Source: Mantis religiosa
Lineage: Eukaryota; Arthropoda; Insecta; Mantodea; Mantidae
Reading direction: 5' to 3'
Length of the DNA stretch: 64,000 nucleotides
NCBI GenBank assembly: GCA_030765055.1
Contig: CM060955.1
Span: 154,908,006 to 154,972,005, forward strand
Part shown: positions 21,007-32,350 of the stretch, in pieces
How positions within the stretch are numbered: the first letter of the stretch is position 1
How the letters are laid out: every line of letters starts with the position of its first letter
The notes under the pieces: model-generated
Told to the model about the DNA's origin: nothing
The model's input: only the letters and a program-made list of their open reading frames with translations
Database searches by the model: none
Program-made: the position numbers and the translations under genes

Positions 21007-22215
21007 AATGAAATTTTATTGCAATTTTTAACAAGGTGCTTGAAAACGCCGTAGAAGTTTTTCAAGTTTGGATGCCATAATAGAATCCCAAACAACAGAC
21101 ACTTAAACAAAAGCTAGTTTTCATTTAAATAAACACTAAGCACACCAGACGCTTACATAAGATCCTTACTTTCAACAGCGTCTGTAAAGAACTAAAGAAG
21201 AAATAGAGGTAAACCTTGAGCTATAGTCAAAAACTTCAATGCTGGTCGCTACTTGTAACCTGGAAATTTTGTTTACCTTGTGTGGCCTATACATAAAATT
21301 TCATGACCACCTCTAACTTAATATAGATATTGATAAATTCAAACAAATAACAAGGAATATCCAAGAATTGGTTCACACCACGAAAATAAAATGCATTTGA
21401 CAAACTGCTTATTATAACAAGATCTACATTTTCTCTTAACTGTTACACTTTATTAGTTATATAAGTGACAGAAAGAATAAAGGTAAATCAGTGGTCAGTT
21501 GGAGAATTTAATGTCATATCGGCATGTTGGCCAAAGTAGCTCAGTGGTTTACGTCAACCGCAATGAGAGCGGCAAATCTGTAATTCAAATCCCGGCTATA
21601 GCACTGGATATTTTCCGTCTGGTCCTACACATTCAAAGCTGCAGCTTTGTTGTATACAAAAAACAATATAGTTCGGCAAGAAATATTGTGTATTTTGAAA
21701 ACAGGAGTCGGCAAAAGCCTTTATAAGATCCAGGAATTCAACGTTTGGTCTATGTCGATCCAAATCTGGTTCTTCAGCTCAAATTATTTGTGAATAAGTA
21801 TAGTTACCACCTCGTTACCCTAAAATTAATTTAGTATTCTTATTTATAATATTCGTATTTTAATAGATACACGAAAAACTTCTTTGTGTAATAATTACTA
21901 ACTGTAGTACCTACTCGGTACGTTTCTTATTAATATAAGGATCAATTAACACATATCTCTAAAACTACAATATGGATCAGCCCTTTGTATAGTAATAAGG
22001 GAGTTAATGAGACCTTAAAGTTATCTGATAGATCTTTCTCTCTCTTCTTACATCTTTCTCGATACACACATATTTGGAAGATCCAACAATTTACTATCAT
22101 TAGGGTAAGTAATAAGATAAGTCCAAAATTTTATGCCTTACTTATTTACGTCCTGCAACAGTAAGTCATATCTGATGATGACACTACTGAAATAATGCTT
22201 AAATAAACCGAGACA
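21007..22215 (+). repeat. Block T, copy 1
   Basis: Collinear with 39120-40880: 'agaatcccaaa', 'gaccacctctaac', 'ttataacaagatctacattt', the tRNA-like motif, 'caagaaatattgtg', 'cctcgttaccct', 'taataagggagttaatga'. Non-coding. Confidence 0.7.
21533..21603 (+). mobile_element. tRNA-like SINE head, second family
   Basis: 'tagctcagtgg' fits a Pol III box A and 'aattcaaatcccgg' a slightly eroded box B about 50 bp later. The 3' side reads 'ctatagcac'. Related copies are at 39593-39665 and 40193-40263, where box B is the perfect 'ggttcaaatcc'. The anticodon arm is not clearly foldable, so I call a tRNA-derived SINE head rather than a tRNA gene. Confidence 0.5.
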
Positions 22216-23018
22216 ATGTGAATCTAAAGTCTTTGAGAAGAGAAATTAAAATGTGTCACCACAAACTTCAAATATCCATTCCCTTGGCAATTCATTAATT
22301 CTTGGTTCAGTCCAGTTAGGTTGAGGTTGCTTTGATTTGACCACCACAACTTATACCTATGTGGATCTGCTCTTACACGTTCAACATTTTCAAAAAAGAT
22401 TCTAATTAAGGGATATTGTCTTATTGCGAATTTGTTTTAGCTCCAGGTGATACCAAAATATAAACATATTTATACAGCAACCTTGGCATTTAAGTCTTGA
22501 GTGGAATGCAACTTCTCCTCTACCTACTATGTACTAAAAGGAACGTACCACGAACAAAACCGTTACAAACCTGCAGATTAAATGCTAGGCGTGTATCCCG
22601 AGTAGCTCTGAATACAGCGACACACAGTGCAAAACTCGTGCAGCGCAAAGTACATGAAGGATAATATAGATGACGCGCAAGTTGTAATTGCTATGTGTAT
22701 ACGAATATGTCCTAGCTAATAGAATATTTTACAACACATTAGAACATCAACCTTCCTTTCTAAGTTTAAATCATATCCCAAATGTAAACTATGGCAAACG
22801 GTATCTATATTGTACACATAAACTAATATAGACCGAAAGGAAATATTGAATTTTGGAACAAGAGTCCCTTAAATCTCTATAAATAGCAGAAGTTCAACCC
22901 TTGAATTTCGTTGATTATTCGCATCAGATTCTCTAACATTGTTTTTAATAACTTCAACACGCTATGAATGTGGCGTCAGTAGTTCAATAATCATGGTCTT
23001 TCCAAATAAGATGCTTAA

Positions 23019-24193
23019 GGGTATGTATGATTGAAATTTTCAAATTCTGAACTAATAATGCTAGCTTTTTCAAATTTACTCCATAGGTGTAGTATATTGT
23101 AAACATGTTACAACCTAAATTTAAACCATTTGTCTCCAGCAGTTTAGAAATTATGATAAATTCTGTATGTTTTTTGTTACGTTGCTAAAAAAGTCCCTTG
23201 AGACAAAATATTTTGAATTTTGGACTAATATTTTTACCCTATGTTCACAAAAAATTTTCAATTTACAAATATTCTTTTTGTCTAAAAAACTGTAAGTTTT
23301 GTGTTTGAAAATTAAAAATATATGCTTATATACATTTCACAATAAAACCTAGGGCAATTTCCATTCCTCATGATATTCTGAACCCGTGTAGGAAATTTAA
23401 TGAATGTAGTACAAAAACTGCATCGCAAGGAGCATTTTACAGGAAGAAAAATGCTGAAAATATGAACATTGAGAAAACAGCGATTAAAGATTTGATTGCA
23501 TAACTCACATTAAATTCCACCAGGCTGATAGGTTGGACCCTCAGATTTCTTTTTCCTCTCCTCTGTTGCTGCTTTTTCCACCTTTTTCTTCTTTGGATGT
23601 TGCTTTTCTTCTGCACAACTTCGCTTCTTGTTTTGCAGGATACGAGTCTGATCTCGCTGCACAGAAGTTTTCCTTGCTGAGTCTACTACACTTTCAACTC
23701 TGATATTTCGCTGCAGCTCCAATGACTTAAGACTACCCATGTTAAACTCACTGATGCTTTTAATAACAGCAAGATCCAATTTTTGTTTTGATATGAAAAC
23801 TTCCTTTGGGCACTTATTCCATATGGCATGATGCAAAGATTCATTGGCATTCTGTATTGTTCCTGTTTTGCACATCTCTAGTAATATTGTAGAAGCCAGC
23901 CTCTGATATATTGGCAACATTTTAGGAACTATTTTGTCTGAAAGCCTTATTTTTCTTTTCTTGAATTGAAAATTTAAGAACGGAAAACAGACAAAGAATG
24001 TGGATGTAGGCAAAAGAGGGCGTGACTCTGACAGAGTTTAAAGGCCACCGACATTTAAATAAGCATTTAAAAATGGCGTCCGGAGGCAAATTATGCATTT
24101 TTCACATTCGGGAATGTCTAAATTATTTTATAGAATTAAAATAAAAAAGTCGTTATTTTCACGATTTTCATGAAATTTCAGTCATACATACCC
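23019..24193 (-). mobile_element. TTAA-flanked DNA transposon, Kolobok-like (piggyBac alternative)
   Basis: A 1,175-bp insertion in block X. It is bounded by TTAA at 23015-23018 and 24194-24197. Terminal inverted repeats start GGGTATGTATGAYTGAAATT, with one mismatch over the first 20 bases. Other X copies show an uninterrupted site. TTAA duplications occur in piggyBac and Kolobok superfamilies. The encoded fragment lacks piggyBac signatures and has the 'NANESLHHAIW' motif of Mutator/Kolobok-type transposases, so I favour Kolobok. It is too short for a full transposase, hence non-autonomous. Confidence 0.75.
23510..24013 (-). pseudogene. C-terminal fragment of a Kolobok/Mutator-like transposase
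   Basis: A 167-residue open frame. 'MLPIYQRLASTILLEMC' leads to 'NANESLHHAIWNKCPKEVF' and 'KLDLAVIKSISEFNMG'. This resembles the C-terminal part of an insect and cnidarian transposase family, where the Glu of the NES motif is probably the last DDE residue (inference). A lysine-rich tail ('KKKKVEKAATEERKKK') ends the protein 14 codons or so before the stop. The N-terminal two-thirds with the catalytic aspartates is absent. The reading frame itself is intact, suggesting a fairly recent internal-deletion derivative. It lies wholly inside the TTAA-bounded element and reads opposite to the window. Confidence 0.6.
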
Positions 24194-25254
24194 TTAACTG
24201 GCTACAGAAGAGCTGTGTGCGTTATGACGTTGTTTGACAGTAGACATTCGTACCATCACAAACATCCTGCTTCATCCTTTACTGTCCACATTCCTACGTA
24301 GTAGTTTCAGTAAATTCCTGTTGATTATCATCTTTTTAAATCTGAATTAAATCAGCACTGTGGCGGCAACATCTGTCTTCTAAGATAATGCTGTGCTTAG
24401 GTATTTACATACCTGTTTAGTACTTTTATGGCACTTTTTCATAAGCGCTAAAACGCGGTTTAGTTGCCATCAAATGCTCCCAAATTAAAGTACTGCAAGA
24501 AAATCTAGTCTTTATTTAAATATCTTTAGACATATAGACTCCAAATTAAGAGTATCTATAAACAACTAAAGAAGAAGAAAGTGAGGTAGACCTTGAGTTG
24601 TACTGAAATACCCCAAAGCTGGCCGCTATCTGATAATCTGGTAGTCCAGTTTTCCTTGCATGGTCTGTAGATAAAACATGACAACCTCTTATTTGATATA
24701 AGTAATGATAAATTCAGACAAATAAGGAACAATCCCGAATTGGTTCACTCCACGAAATAAAATGTGTTTGACGTAAATTCTGTGCCTTAACAAGATGTAC
24801 ATTTTCTATTATCTCTTACAGTTTACCAGTTATACAAAAGTCATTCAGAATAAAGAGAACTTCAAAGTTTTGTACATTTGTCATAAAATATCTCACACAT
24901 ACAACATTATAATCAAAATTGTTACAGCAACATTTTATAAATTCAAACATTTTTAGCAATTTTGTCTATAAAGTTTACCTGGAGTGAATTATTTTCTTAG
25001 AAGACACCGAAATTTTACATTTCGTTGTATGGTATTCCCTATACCGGTAGCAAAACTTAAAGACATATGAACGCGGTATATATGAATATATATAAGACAT
25101 ATGAACGGAGCGCTGTTGCCAAGCGTGGTTGGTGAACCGGCAGAAGTTCTGTACATAGCACGTTTTACACGCCACAAAAGGTTCTGCATATTCTTCCCGT
25201 AATTAGCAACACATTAAATTGTCCTAAAACGTTAAAAACTTACCTTGGCAGGCG

Positions 25255-25800
25255 TCATAGCACTGGAACAGCAAGCACGGTATCCAATCCAATAACTCGC
25301 TTTCCGACGTCATGGATCTTTCCCGGAGATTGAGATACAGGTACGCTACCTTTTTCTAAGGATGAAGCTGCTTCACTACAAATTCGTGACACTGTGTGTG
25401 CACTACCCCTTAGGATTAGAATTCCATTATCGAGGGGATTCGGTACATCGGCCACCATGCTGGGCCCATTGTTGCTATGCCCAAAAGTGGGGGCACACCT
25501 GGGAGGAAGGCTGAGGCGAAGGAGACAGTGGGTGGCCGACCAAGGAGCCATGACATTACAGAGGGAAGAGTCCCTACAGTTTACTGAGATAGAGACTTCC
25601 CCTGACAGGCAAGGAAAGGGAACTAGCTCCCCTACTGCGGGACGACAACGAGCCTAGCAGCCGAGCTCTAATGGACTCAGGCAGGCAGTCTGCCCCAAAG
25701 GTCCCTGGCAGGCGGTCCCAAAATGGACCCAGTAGAGCGGAGACGCGCAATAGACCTACCGGAGGACCAAGTAGCTTTTCCTCGGACCATATTGTCGCAA
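25255..25800 (+). mobile_element. Gypsy internal-region remnant (W block, copy 1)
   Basis: Collinear with 42450-42995 and 56900-57435. It ends in 'accggaggaccaagtagc', a polypurine-like stretch in sister copies ('ggaggaggaagtagc'), and 'gtcgcaaacg', directly before the LTR. Open frames on both strands (25255-25551 minus, 25394-25657 plus) are shared by the copies, but neither shows a domain I can name. A degenerate Gag zinc-knuckle region around 25470-25500 is possible but weak. Confidence 0.5.
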
Positions 25801-25806
25801 ACGTGT

Positions 25807-26269
25807 CGTTGAGGTGAGGCGGCGATAGGCGCCTTTCTTCTAGCGCCGTCTTGATTGTTTGAAAACATTCCGGATAGTAAGAAACCTATAAAAAGCGAAC
25901 CGCCACCCGCCACTGGGAACAGTCGCTAATTAAACGCGTGTCCGTGAACAGATGTAAAAGTGAACTCTTTTGTGGTCGATGACCTTGTAAGTGGCTTTGT
26001 GTATGAGGCCTAATTCTGCTGATGTACGAAATAATTTTTACCAAAATAAACAGCAAATTTTAGTGTTTGTAACTTGGACTTTTAATTTCACGAACCCAGA
26101 AAGTCACAATTGGTGTCAGGATTTGGAACAAATAGTCAAGACGGCGCTAGAAGAAAGAAGAACTCTCCAGAAACCCATCTCCTTCCACCCACCGTTTCGG
26201 CGAGCTTTTACCTGCGCAGTGCACTGCCCGTCTCTTTGAACTCATCCCTTGTGCCGCCTCACCTCAACA
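25807..26269 (+). mobile_element. Gypsy LTR plus primer-binding site plus inverted U3 (palindromic unit)
   Basis: LTR 25807-26109 (303 bp) has a U3 deletion compared with the copy at 5761: 'gaggcggcg' jumps to 'cctttcttctagcgccg'. The tRNA-Leu-type site 'tggtgtcaggattt' is at 26112. From about 26125 to 26269 the sequence is the reverse complement of the full U3 start ('gacggcgctagaagaaag' to 'gccgcctcacctcaaca'). The unit therefore starts with (T/C)GTTGAGG and ends CCTCAACA. The same arrangement is at 42999-43458 and 57441-57901. Confidence 0.75.
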
Positions 26270-26429
26270 ATCCTGCCATGCATCGTCGGGACATCCGCTA
26301 GCACTTCTACCCTGAAAGAGACCACCAGATGAGAGATGAAGTGAAAAAATAGAGGAGATGAAATGGAGGGACAGGAAATTCGGGGGATATAATTAAACTA
26401 CACAACAATTGCCTAGCCATCCAGGAAAA

Positions 26430-26583
26430 CTCTAAAGCTTAGAGTTACCCAACATTCGTCTTGAAGGATAAAGGAAATCCTCGGAAAACAGCTTATCCAG
26501 GTAACTCATTCTGACCGAGATTCGAACTCGGGACCTCTTGAACGTGAGGCAGACATGCTACCATCTACGCTGCCGAGGCGGGC
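26430..26583 (-). mobile_element. tRNA-derived SINE head, reverse orientation
   Basis: On the minus strand: 'gcctcggcagcgtagatggt' (box A region), 'gtctgcctcacgttcaagag', 'gagttcgaatctcgg' (box B), then 'gagttacctggataag' and 'gacgaatgttgggtaactct'. It abuts a mariner fragment on its 5' side. The same junction is seen at 43770 and 58214, so the pair was duplicated together. Confidence 0.7.
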
Positions 26584-26800
26584 AACATCGTTGTTGGACA
26601 GATATGAGCCCATGTGATTTTGATCTTTTTGCGAAAATGAAATTATTACTTAGATGAGTTCGCTTTAGAGCCAGACAGACAATTATACCAGAAGTAGAGC
26701 AGTCTGTTTGATATTAGGACAACAAGACGCTCTGGATAGCATCCGTCGTCTTCCTGATCTGTGGAGTCGAGTTTTTCATGTCGGTTCAAATTAATTATAA
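26584..26800 (+). pseudogene. Mariner-family transposase C-terminal scrap
   Basis: Translates to 'RCWTDMSPCDFDLFAKMK', then a stop in the RG position, then in another frame 'QQDALDSIRRLPDLWSRV'. This matches the C-terminal end of the longer relic at 10995-11345 and typical mariner C-termini. Multiple stops and a frame change are present; it is inactive. Confidence 0.6.
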
Positions 26801-27700
26801 GCACTGCAATAATGTAACTATTTGTTCTTAATTCAATAGCACACTTTAGTGCATGTTTTTGACATTTTGAAACATCAATTATTTAGACGTTTTAGTGTAT
26901 AAAATTCAATTTCTAACTTTAAATTACAACCTTATATTAATTTTTAGAAATTTTTAAAAGACAATAAAAATGAAAGTATGACGCACAATAAACGAATCCC
27001 AAATGAAAGGTATTTGACGACAACCTAGTTGTAATTTAAATTAAAATTTGCATACAGTGGACGCTCTCTACTTTTAAGAGCCACTACAAACAAATGAAGA
27101 AGAAAGAGATGTAAAACTTGAGCATTCCAAATGGCCCGCCTGTTTCCTGAGTAGCAGTGACTGCAGCGACAGAGAGTGGAATTCGCATGCAACGCGAGGT
27201 ACACTTAAGAGCTAATAGATGACGCGCATGTTGTAATTGCTGTGTATATATCAATATGTCTTAGGTATTAAGAATGTTTTAGAAACATTAGAGTAGTGAT
27301 GTTTAGTTTTGGTTCAAACCATGTACTAAATGTGAGAGATAGATATTTGTAGTTATATTATATATACAAATAAACACAGACCGAAAAGAGGTATTGTATT
27401 TTTGAACAAAAGTCTTCTAAGACTTATATAAGCTCCATAATTCCAGCAATTTTCACATTATTTATTCCGATTCAAAATTCCTATGTTTGACATTACATTA
27501 CATTTGGTACTAGAGATTAGTAAAATCAGGGACATCCTGCTTTTTATTCTAATTTATAATGCAAAACACGTACAAAAGGGGACGCATTACTAAACTTTAC
27601 AAGAATTTTCGGCAATTCCTGTTGATTAACATATTTGTAACATTTTAGTAAATTAGCACTGTAGCAGTAATATCTGTCTTATTCAGTTGACCTCCTGACA
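26801..27700 (+). repeat. W-block 3' segment and partial V
   Basis: Collinear with 43990-44640 and 58440-59330: 'caaatgaagaagaaagagat', 'gtgactgcagcgacagagag', 'gtatatatcaatatgtctta', 'ttccagcaatttttacatta', then V words 'acattacatttggtactaga' and 'tagcagtaatatctgtctt'. Non-coding. Confidence 0.7.
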
Positions 27701-27779
27701 TACATACATACTAATATTCGGAGTCTTTGAACTAGTTACTATTGTGTATACGGTCCTTCTGTTGTTAGTGCCCACGTAA

Positions 27780-29340
27780 TACAAACTGTTTAAGTGATAA
27801 GTCACTTTTCTTCCCCATAACCCCATATATCCTTTAACATTAAATCTTACAGGTTCTCTAGTCTTTCACTGCACGCATAGAACTTTAAAAGCATTGGTAT
27901 AAAGCAGAAGAAGTCTATTGGCAAAATAAAGTTAAGAATTCTAAAGATAAACCTTTGAAGTATCGAATTAATTTGCATGGGCACATAATAAACACCACAA
28001 ATACACACAATAAATATACTGTTATGACAGCTGACAGTCAACTTAGCAGTTGTACCAGCATATGCTTACAAAACATCCCACAAATCATCATAAAATATCC
28101 CTGCATGATTCTTATGTATCATTCAATCATTGTTCCATCCAAAGTTGTCATTAATTCAGAGTTAGGCTGAAATAAGTTCATTTTTATGACCGAAATTTGG
28201 CTTAGTGTAATAATTTGGCCACCTCTGTAAGGATCTTTTTACTAATTTACGTCCTCCAAAATTGAGCCAATTTGGACGGTGAATGAATTGGGTAAAATCA
28301 TGCTCAAATGAGTCCAGGGTCCATGGAGCTTAGAGTTACCCAATATTTATCTTGAAGGATAAGGGAAAAACCTTATCCAGGTAACTCAACCTGACCGAGA
28401 TTCGAACACGGGTCCTCTGTAAGATACTACTCATTATCGCTTGGGTGGAAAAAAGCAATAGGTATATTTTAACTGCCTTAAGGTGTCAAACGATTCATTA
28501 CAATCTGAATAGTTAAAGGTTACATTCCCTTTAAAAATTATATTCTAATAAGACTGCTTAGTAATTGACAGAATACCTAACCAATGAAGACACTCGCTAA
28601 TTAAGGTGATCTGTAAAGGAAAAGCGGACCTACCAAACACAAAGAAGTACAGAGACATAGCACTAGGGAATACTCAGTACAAGATCCTCTCAAACTTAAT
28701 AATAAGCGATCACAAGACTGTGTATTCACAGCTTCCACCATTTGATATGCAGAAAGGAATCTTATCACGACACAAGCCAAGGTGTATAGGTGAATTGTGC
28801 TGCCAAACCTCTAAAAGATAAACACATAGAGCTATATACAAAAAGGCTGAGAACAATTGCAGTTTATGAAACCGAAAATAATAATATCACAATGCATATT
28901 AATATGCCTTTTAAGTTTATATATTCCAAAAGCACAGTAAAGGAAGTAGACACAAAGTTGACTGAAGAAACACTGGAAGTTTATTGCAAGAATGATGGAT
29001 ATTTAAAATACATAGGATCTTAATAAAAGTAGTGTAAACTGACGTTAAATTTATAACAAGTCAAACTATCTTAGTTACAGGACAAATACTTCTAGATACG
29101 ATGTGACGTATAACACGTCAGGTCATTCTTTAAAACTTGTCGTAACAAACAAGTCTATATTAACTGTAGTCATGAGACACTGATAAATTAAACTTTGTAA
29201 ATTGTGATCTAGAGCTGCCAGCAGGGAACGTACAATATATGTTCTTGAATCTAAATGTTGAGGAATTGAGAGTTGCAGTCCATGTATGTTTAAGGACGAG
29301 GAACTCTTTCGTACTGTGACTTTGTGTGTTCGTAGAATTA
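27780..29340 (+). repeat. Block Y, copy 2
   Basis: Matches 6371-7960 over about 1.56 kb, including the internal reverse SINE. The small frames 28606-28821 and 28790-29023 overlap ancestral coding-like sequence ('TVKEVDTKLTEETLEVY') also present in copy 1 ('acaaagttgactgaagaagc' at 7503). This could be a relic of an unknown protein, but I cannot name it. Confidence 0.75.
28240..28440 (-). mobile_element. tRNA-derived SINE, reverse orientation, degraded
   Basis: Orthologous position to 6795-7000 within block Y. Minus strand: 'gaatctcggtcaggttgagt' and 'gacaaatattgggtaactct-like' body, ending near 'ggaggacgtaaattag'. The head is eroded before box A. Confidence 0.6.
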
Positions 29341-29480
29341 AAAGAAAATGTAGATCTTGTTAAAAGAAAAATTCATATCAAATACTTTTATCTTGGAGTG
29401 AAGCATTTCTTATGTATTTCTTATTATTTGTCTGAATTTATCAGTAATTTTATCAAATTAGAAGCTTTCATCGTATGTTT

Positions 29481-29483
<3 letters not shown>

Positions 29484-29516
<33 letters not shown>
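29484..29516 (+). repeat. (TA)n microsatellite
   Basis: About 16 TA units. The sister Z copy at 61150 reads only 'atctataggtcatgc' here, so the repeat expanded after duplication, or contracted in the other copy. Confidence 0.9.
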
Positions 29517-29518
<2 letters not shown>

Positions 29519-30989
29519 TCATGCAACAAAAACAAAGTCCTGCATGCGCGAGTTTTAAAATACTTTGCTGTAGCTTAAAGTCTAACTCTCTTTCTTCTGC
29601 TTTATTTATAGACGCCATTGAAAGCTCAAAACACCTTAATTTAACGTCTGCTGTCTGTAAATTTTATTTAATATAGCCTAGGTATTTATCAAGCACATGT
29701 TACTTGAGATTATTTTACTGTGCATAACACTTGCATTTTGTTATATGTTGTATAATTATTCTAAAAATTAGTTTAGTATTCTAGCTTATAATATTAGTGT
29801 TTTAACAGATATATGTAGGCCTTCTGTGTGTGATAATTACTAAATGTAGTAACTATTCGGTTTCTTTCTTATAACTAGAAGGTTCAATTGACACATCCCC
29901 CTTTATAAGGCAGTAAGGGAGTTAATGGGATCCTAAAAATATCTTATACATCTTTCTCTCTCGTCTTACATCTTTCTAGATACACACTTATCTTGAAGAT
30001 CCATAAATTTATTCTCATTAAGGTAAGTATTATGTTAAGTCTGGAATGGTTCAAAGATTTATGTTTGTTTTATTTACGTCCTGCAACACAAAGTCATATC
30101 CCAGGATAAATGACACGAGTGAAATAAAGCTCACATAAACCGAGACAATGTCAATGTAATGTCTAAAAACAGATAAAGAAGAAAGAGAGGTAGATCTTTT
30201 CAAATGTCCCGCGTGTTTCCTTGGTAGCAGAGACTGCAGCAGCACACAGTGGAATTCGCAAGTACACGTAGCATGTGACAGATGTCACGCAAGTTGTAAT
30301 TGCTATGTATATATCAATATGTCTTAAATATTAAGAATATTTGAAAAACACTAGAATAGTGATGTTTTATTTCGGTTCAAACCATTTACTAAATGTGAAT
30401 GTTGGTTATTTGTAGTTCTATTACATATAAAAGTCAAATTAGACTGACAAGAAAAATTGTATTTTTGAACAAAAGTCTCCTAAGACTTATTTAACCTCTA
30501 TAATTACAGCAATTTTTACATTATTTATTCCAATTGGGATCAATGACTTTTGACATGGTGTGGGTACATTACTTTTGGTACTAACAGCATTCGTAATATT
30601 AGACATCCTGCTTTTCATTTGAATTTATATACTCTGTACAGATAGTGTTGTAATAGAAAAAGTTCTAAATCGTGTTTTGTGAAGTGTTTTGTGTAGCTTT
30701 CCCACAAAAGTCACAGCATTTCTCGCTTCACACAACAAAAGGGTCTATGTGCCATTTTTGTACGCACAAAAGTGCTTGTTTTGATTTGCTTTCCCTGCAC
30801 TTTGATTTGCTGTTGCATTGCGACTCTCCAATGGCTATTATCTGACATTCTTCAACTTGGAAATTAATACTTCCACACCTTCTACAAACATAGAGGTGCT
30901 CTTGCACGTATTTGCTTGCATGTGGTAGTCAGGAATGTATGTTGGTACTCCTTTCTTACTTTATTTACAGTTCGAATTATTGGCTTACT

Positions 30990-31640
30990 GAAAACACTTG
31001 TTCAGTTCAAGTTACGCTGTCATGGTTGATGGTATCACCACGTCTTTTATGTTCACTAACATAAATTCGGTGAGCAGCTTAATCAGTTACCCTTTCTCTA
31101 CAGAAACCCTGGAGGAAAAAGTGCAAAATAAGCAACAGGGTAGGCTAACTCCAGAACTAAGCATAAAGCAGTTTGGAAAAGGAGGGAGAAATAATTAATT
31201 CTTCAGACGTTCTAACCCCAAAGTGTATGAGCATAAGTGGGAATGTGGATGTCAACAAAGAAATGCTGTGATCTACTTTCCATGTCTGCTCTTCGGAAAC
31301 AATGATGTTTGGAGCACAACGGAAATGACAGATTTAGGTCACCTAATTGTGCTTATTAGTAAGCATAAACAAAACGTAAAGCATTTAAACAGTGTACAAG
31401 ATTTAAGAGCTTTAGACAATATAAACATTGCGACACAGTTAAGTCGTGCATATCAGGAGACGAGACTGAAACATAAGCAGCAAGTTGAAAAAGCACACAT
31501 GTGCTATCGCGTATAATTGTTTGCACTTTGTTGTCAATGGAGAGGAGCATTGCCTCTAAGATGAAGGATTTTAACACCAGAGCCATTAAGAAGTTCTGCA
31601 ATAGAAAGGAGCGCCGCGTAGACTTCATACTTCTACATTA
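30990..31640 (+). pseudogene. hAT-family transposase remnant (ZMYM/TTF-type)
   Basis: Two open frames split by a break near 31195 give the N-terminal region of a hAT-like transposase. 'TLEEKVQNKQQGRLTPELSI' comes first. The TTF-type zinc-finger region follows, with 'HKWECGCQQRNAVIYFPCLLFG', then 'EMTDLGHLIVLISKHKQNVKH' and 'LDNINIATQLSRAYQETRLKH'. The residues C, C, C and H of the zinc finger are visible. A stop after 'CYRV' at 31514 and frameshifts end the similarity. The dimerisation and catalytic RNase-H-like parts are missing. The diverged twin at 62650-63270 has different breaks, so both decayed after duplication. Confidence 0.7.
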
Positions 31641-32350
31641 AGTAAGACCGTAACCTTGTAGCACACTCCCAATTTTATGCAGCAGGCGCCACTGTGTATA
31701 ATTGCTTTTCATTAGATCATTGTGACTCCATATTATGTCTCCTTTATAGCACTGTCTCAGTAAATCCTTAAAGTGAGGTCAGTTCAAAAAACTTCTTCAG
31801 TGGTAGCGAATCTATTAAAATAAATAATATTAAAGGCTACAACCCAAAATGAATTTTGTAAATATTGTACAACATATTAAAAAAGTGAGAATATAATGCA
31901 CAATGAAAGAAACCGAAATAAAATGTATTTAGTGAAACCCTAGTCTTTATTCAAATAAAGGTGTACAGGCAGCAGGCGTCAATAAACAAATAAAGAAGAA
32001 GGAGAGGTGGACCTAAAGTAAGTTTTATAACAAGTCTAGTTTACAGGTGTAGTAAGATTTTGTGTATCTCTAACCATTTCCGAGTGGTGCCATGTAATGC
32101 CGAACGTTTCCATTTCCTGTAAATTACACATATGTACTCTATTTGTCATACAAATATCTTAAACATGTAATATATGAATGAAAGGTATAAAATCTGTTTT
32201 TCCAGATTCAAAATTTCCTGAAAAGTTTCGGTTTAAGTGTAATTGTGCTATTGCGAGGTGTCCTTAAAACATATTCCTGTGTTATGTTTGAAGATGCTTT
32301 AAATATGTCACTTTGGTATTTGCACGACTTTACAGATTTGAAATATGTAG

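Larger units (their letters stand above)
22216..25250 (+). repeat. Block X, copy 3, interrupted by a DNA transposon
   Basis: It runs from 'ctttgagaagagaaatta' through 'atgcttaa' at 23018, is interrupted by 23019-24193, and resumes at 'ctggctacagaagagctgtg'. The uninterrupted copies read 'gatgctcaactgg' at the junction. The end module '..gaacgcggtatatatgaata' near 25080 is shared with copy 5 at 56705. Non-coding. Confidence 0.75.
29345..32350 (+). repeat. Block Z, copy 1
   Basis: About 3.0 kb matching 61008 to the window end in order and length, with high similarity by eye. Landmarks are 'aatgtagatcttgttaaaa', 'gacacatccccc', 'catcccaggataaatgacac', 'gttgtaatagaaaaagtt', the hAT remnant, 'gaagaaggagaggtgga' and 'cctaaccatttccgagtgg-like' words. 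The offset between copies is about 31.66 kb. Confidence 0.85.

Noticed and set aside
25394..25657. Gag zinc-knuckle gene in the W-block internal region
   Set aside because: Cys and His residues can be seen in pieces, but every copy is out of frame or stopped; kept only as a possibility within the remnant.
30000..32000. piRNA cluster
   Set aside because: Nested transposon scraps fit a cluster, but sequence alone cannot show small-RNA production, so I do not annotate it.
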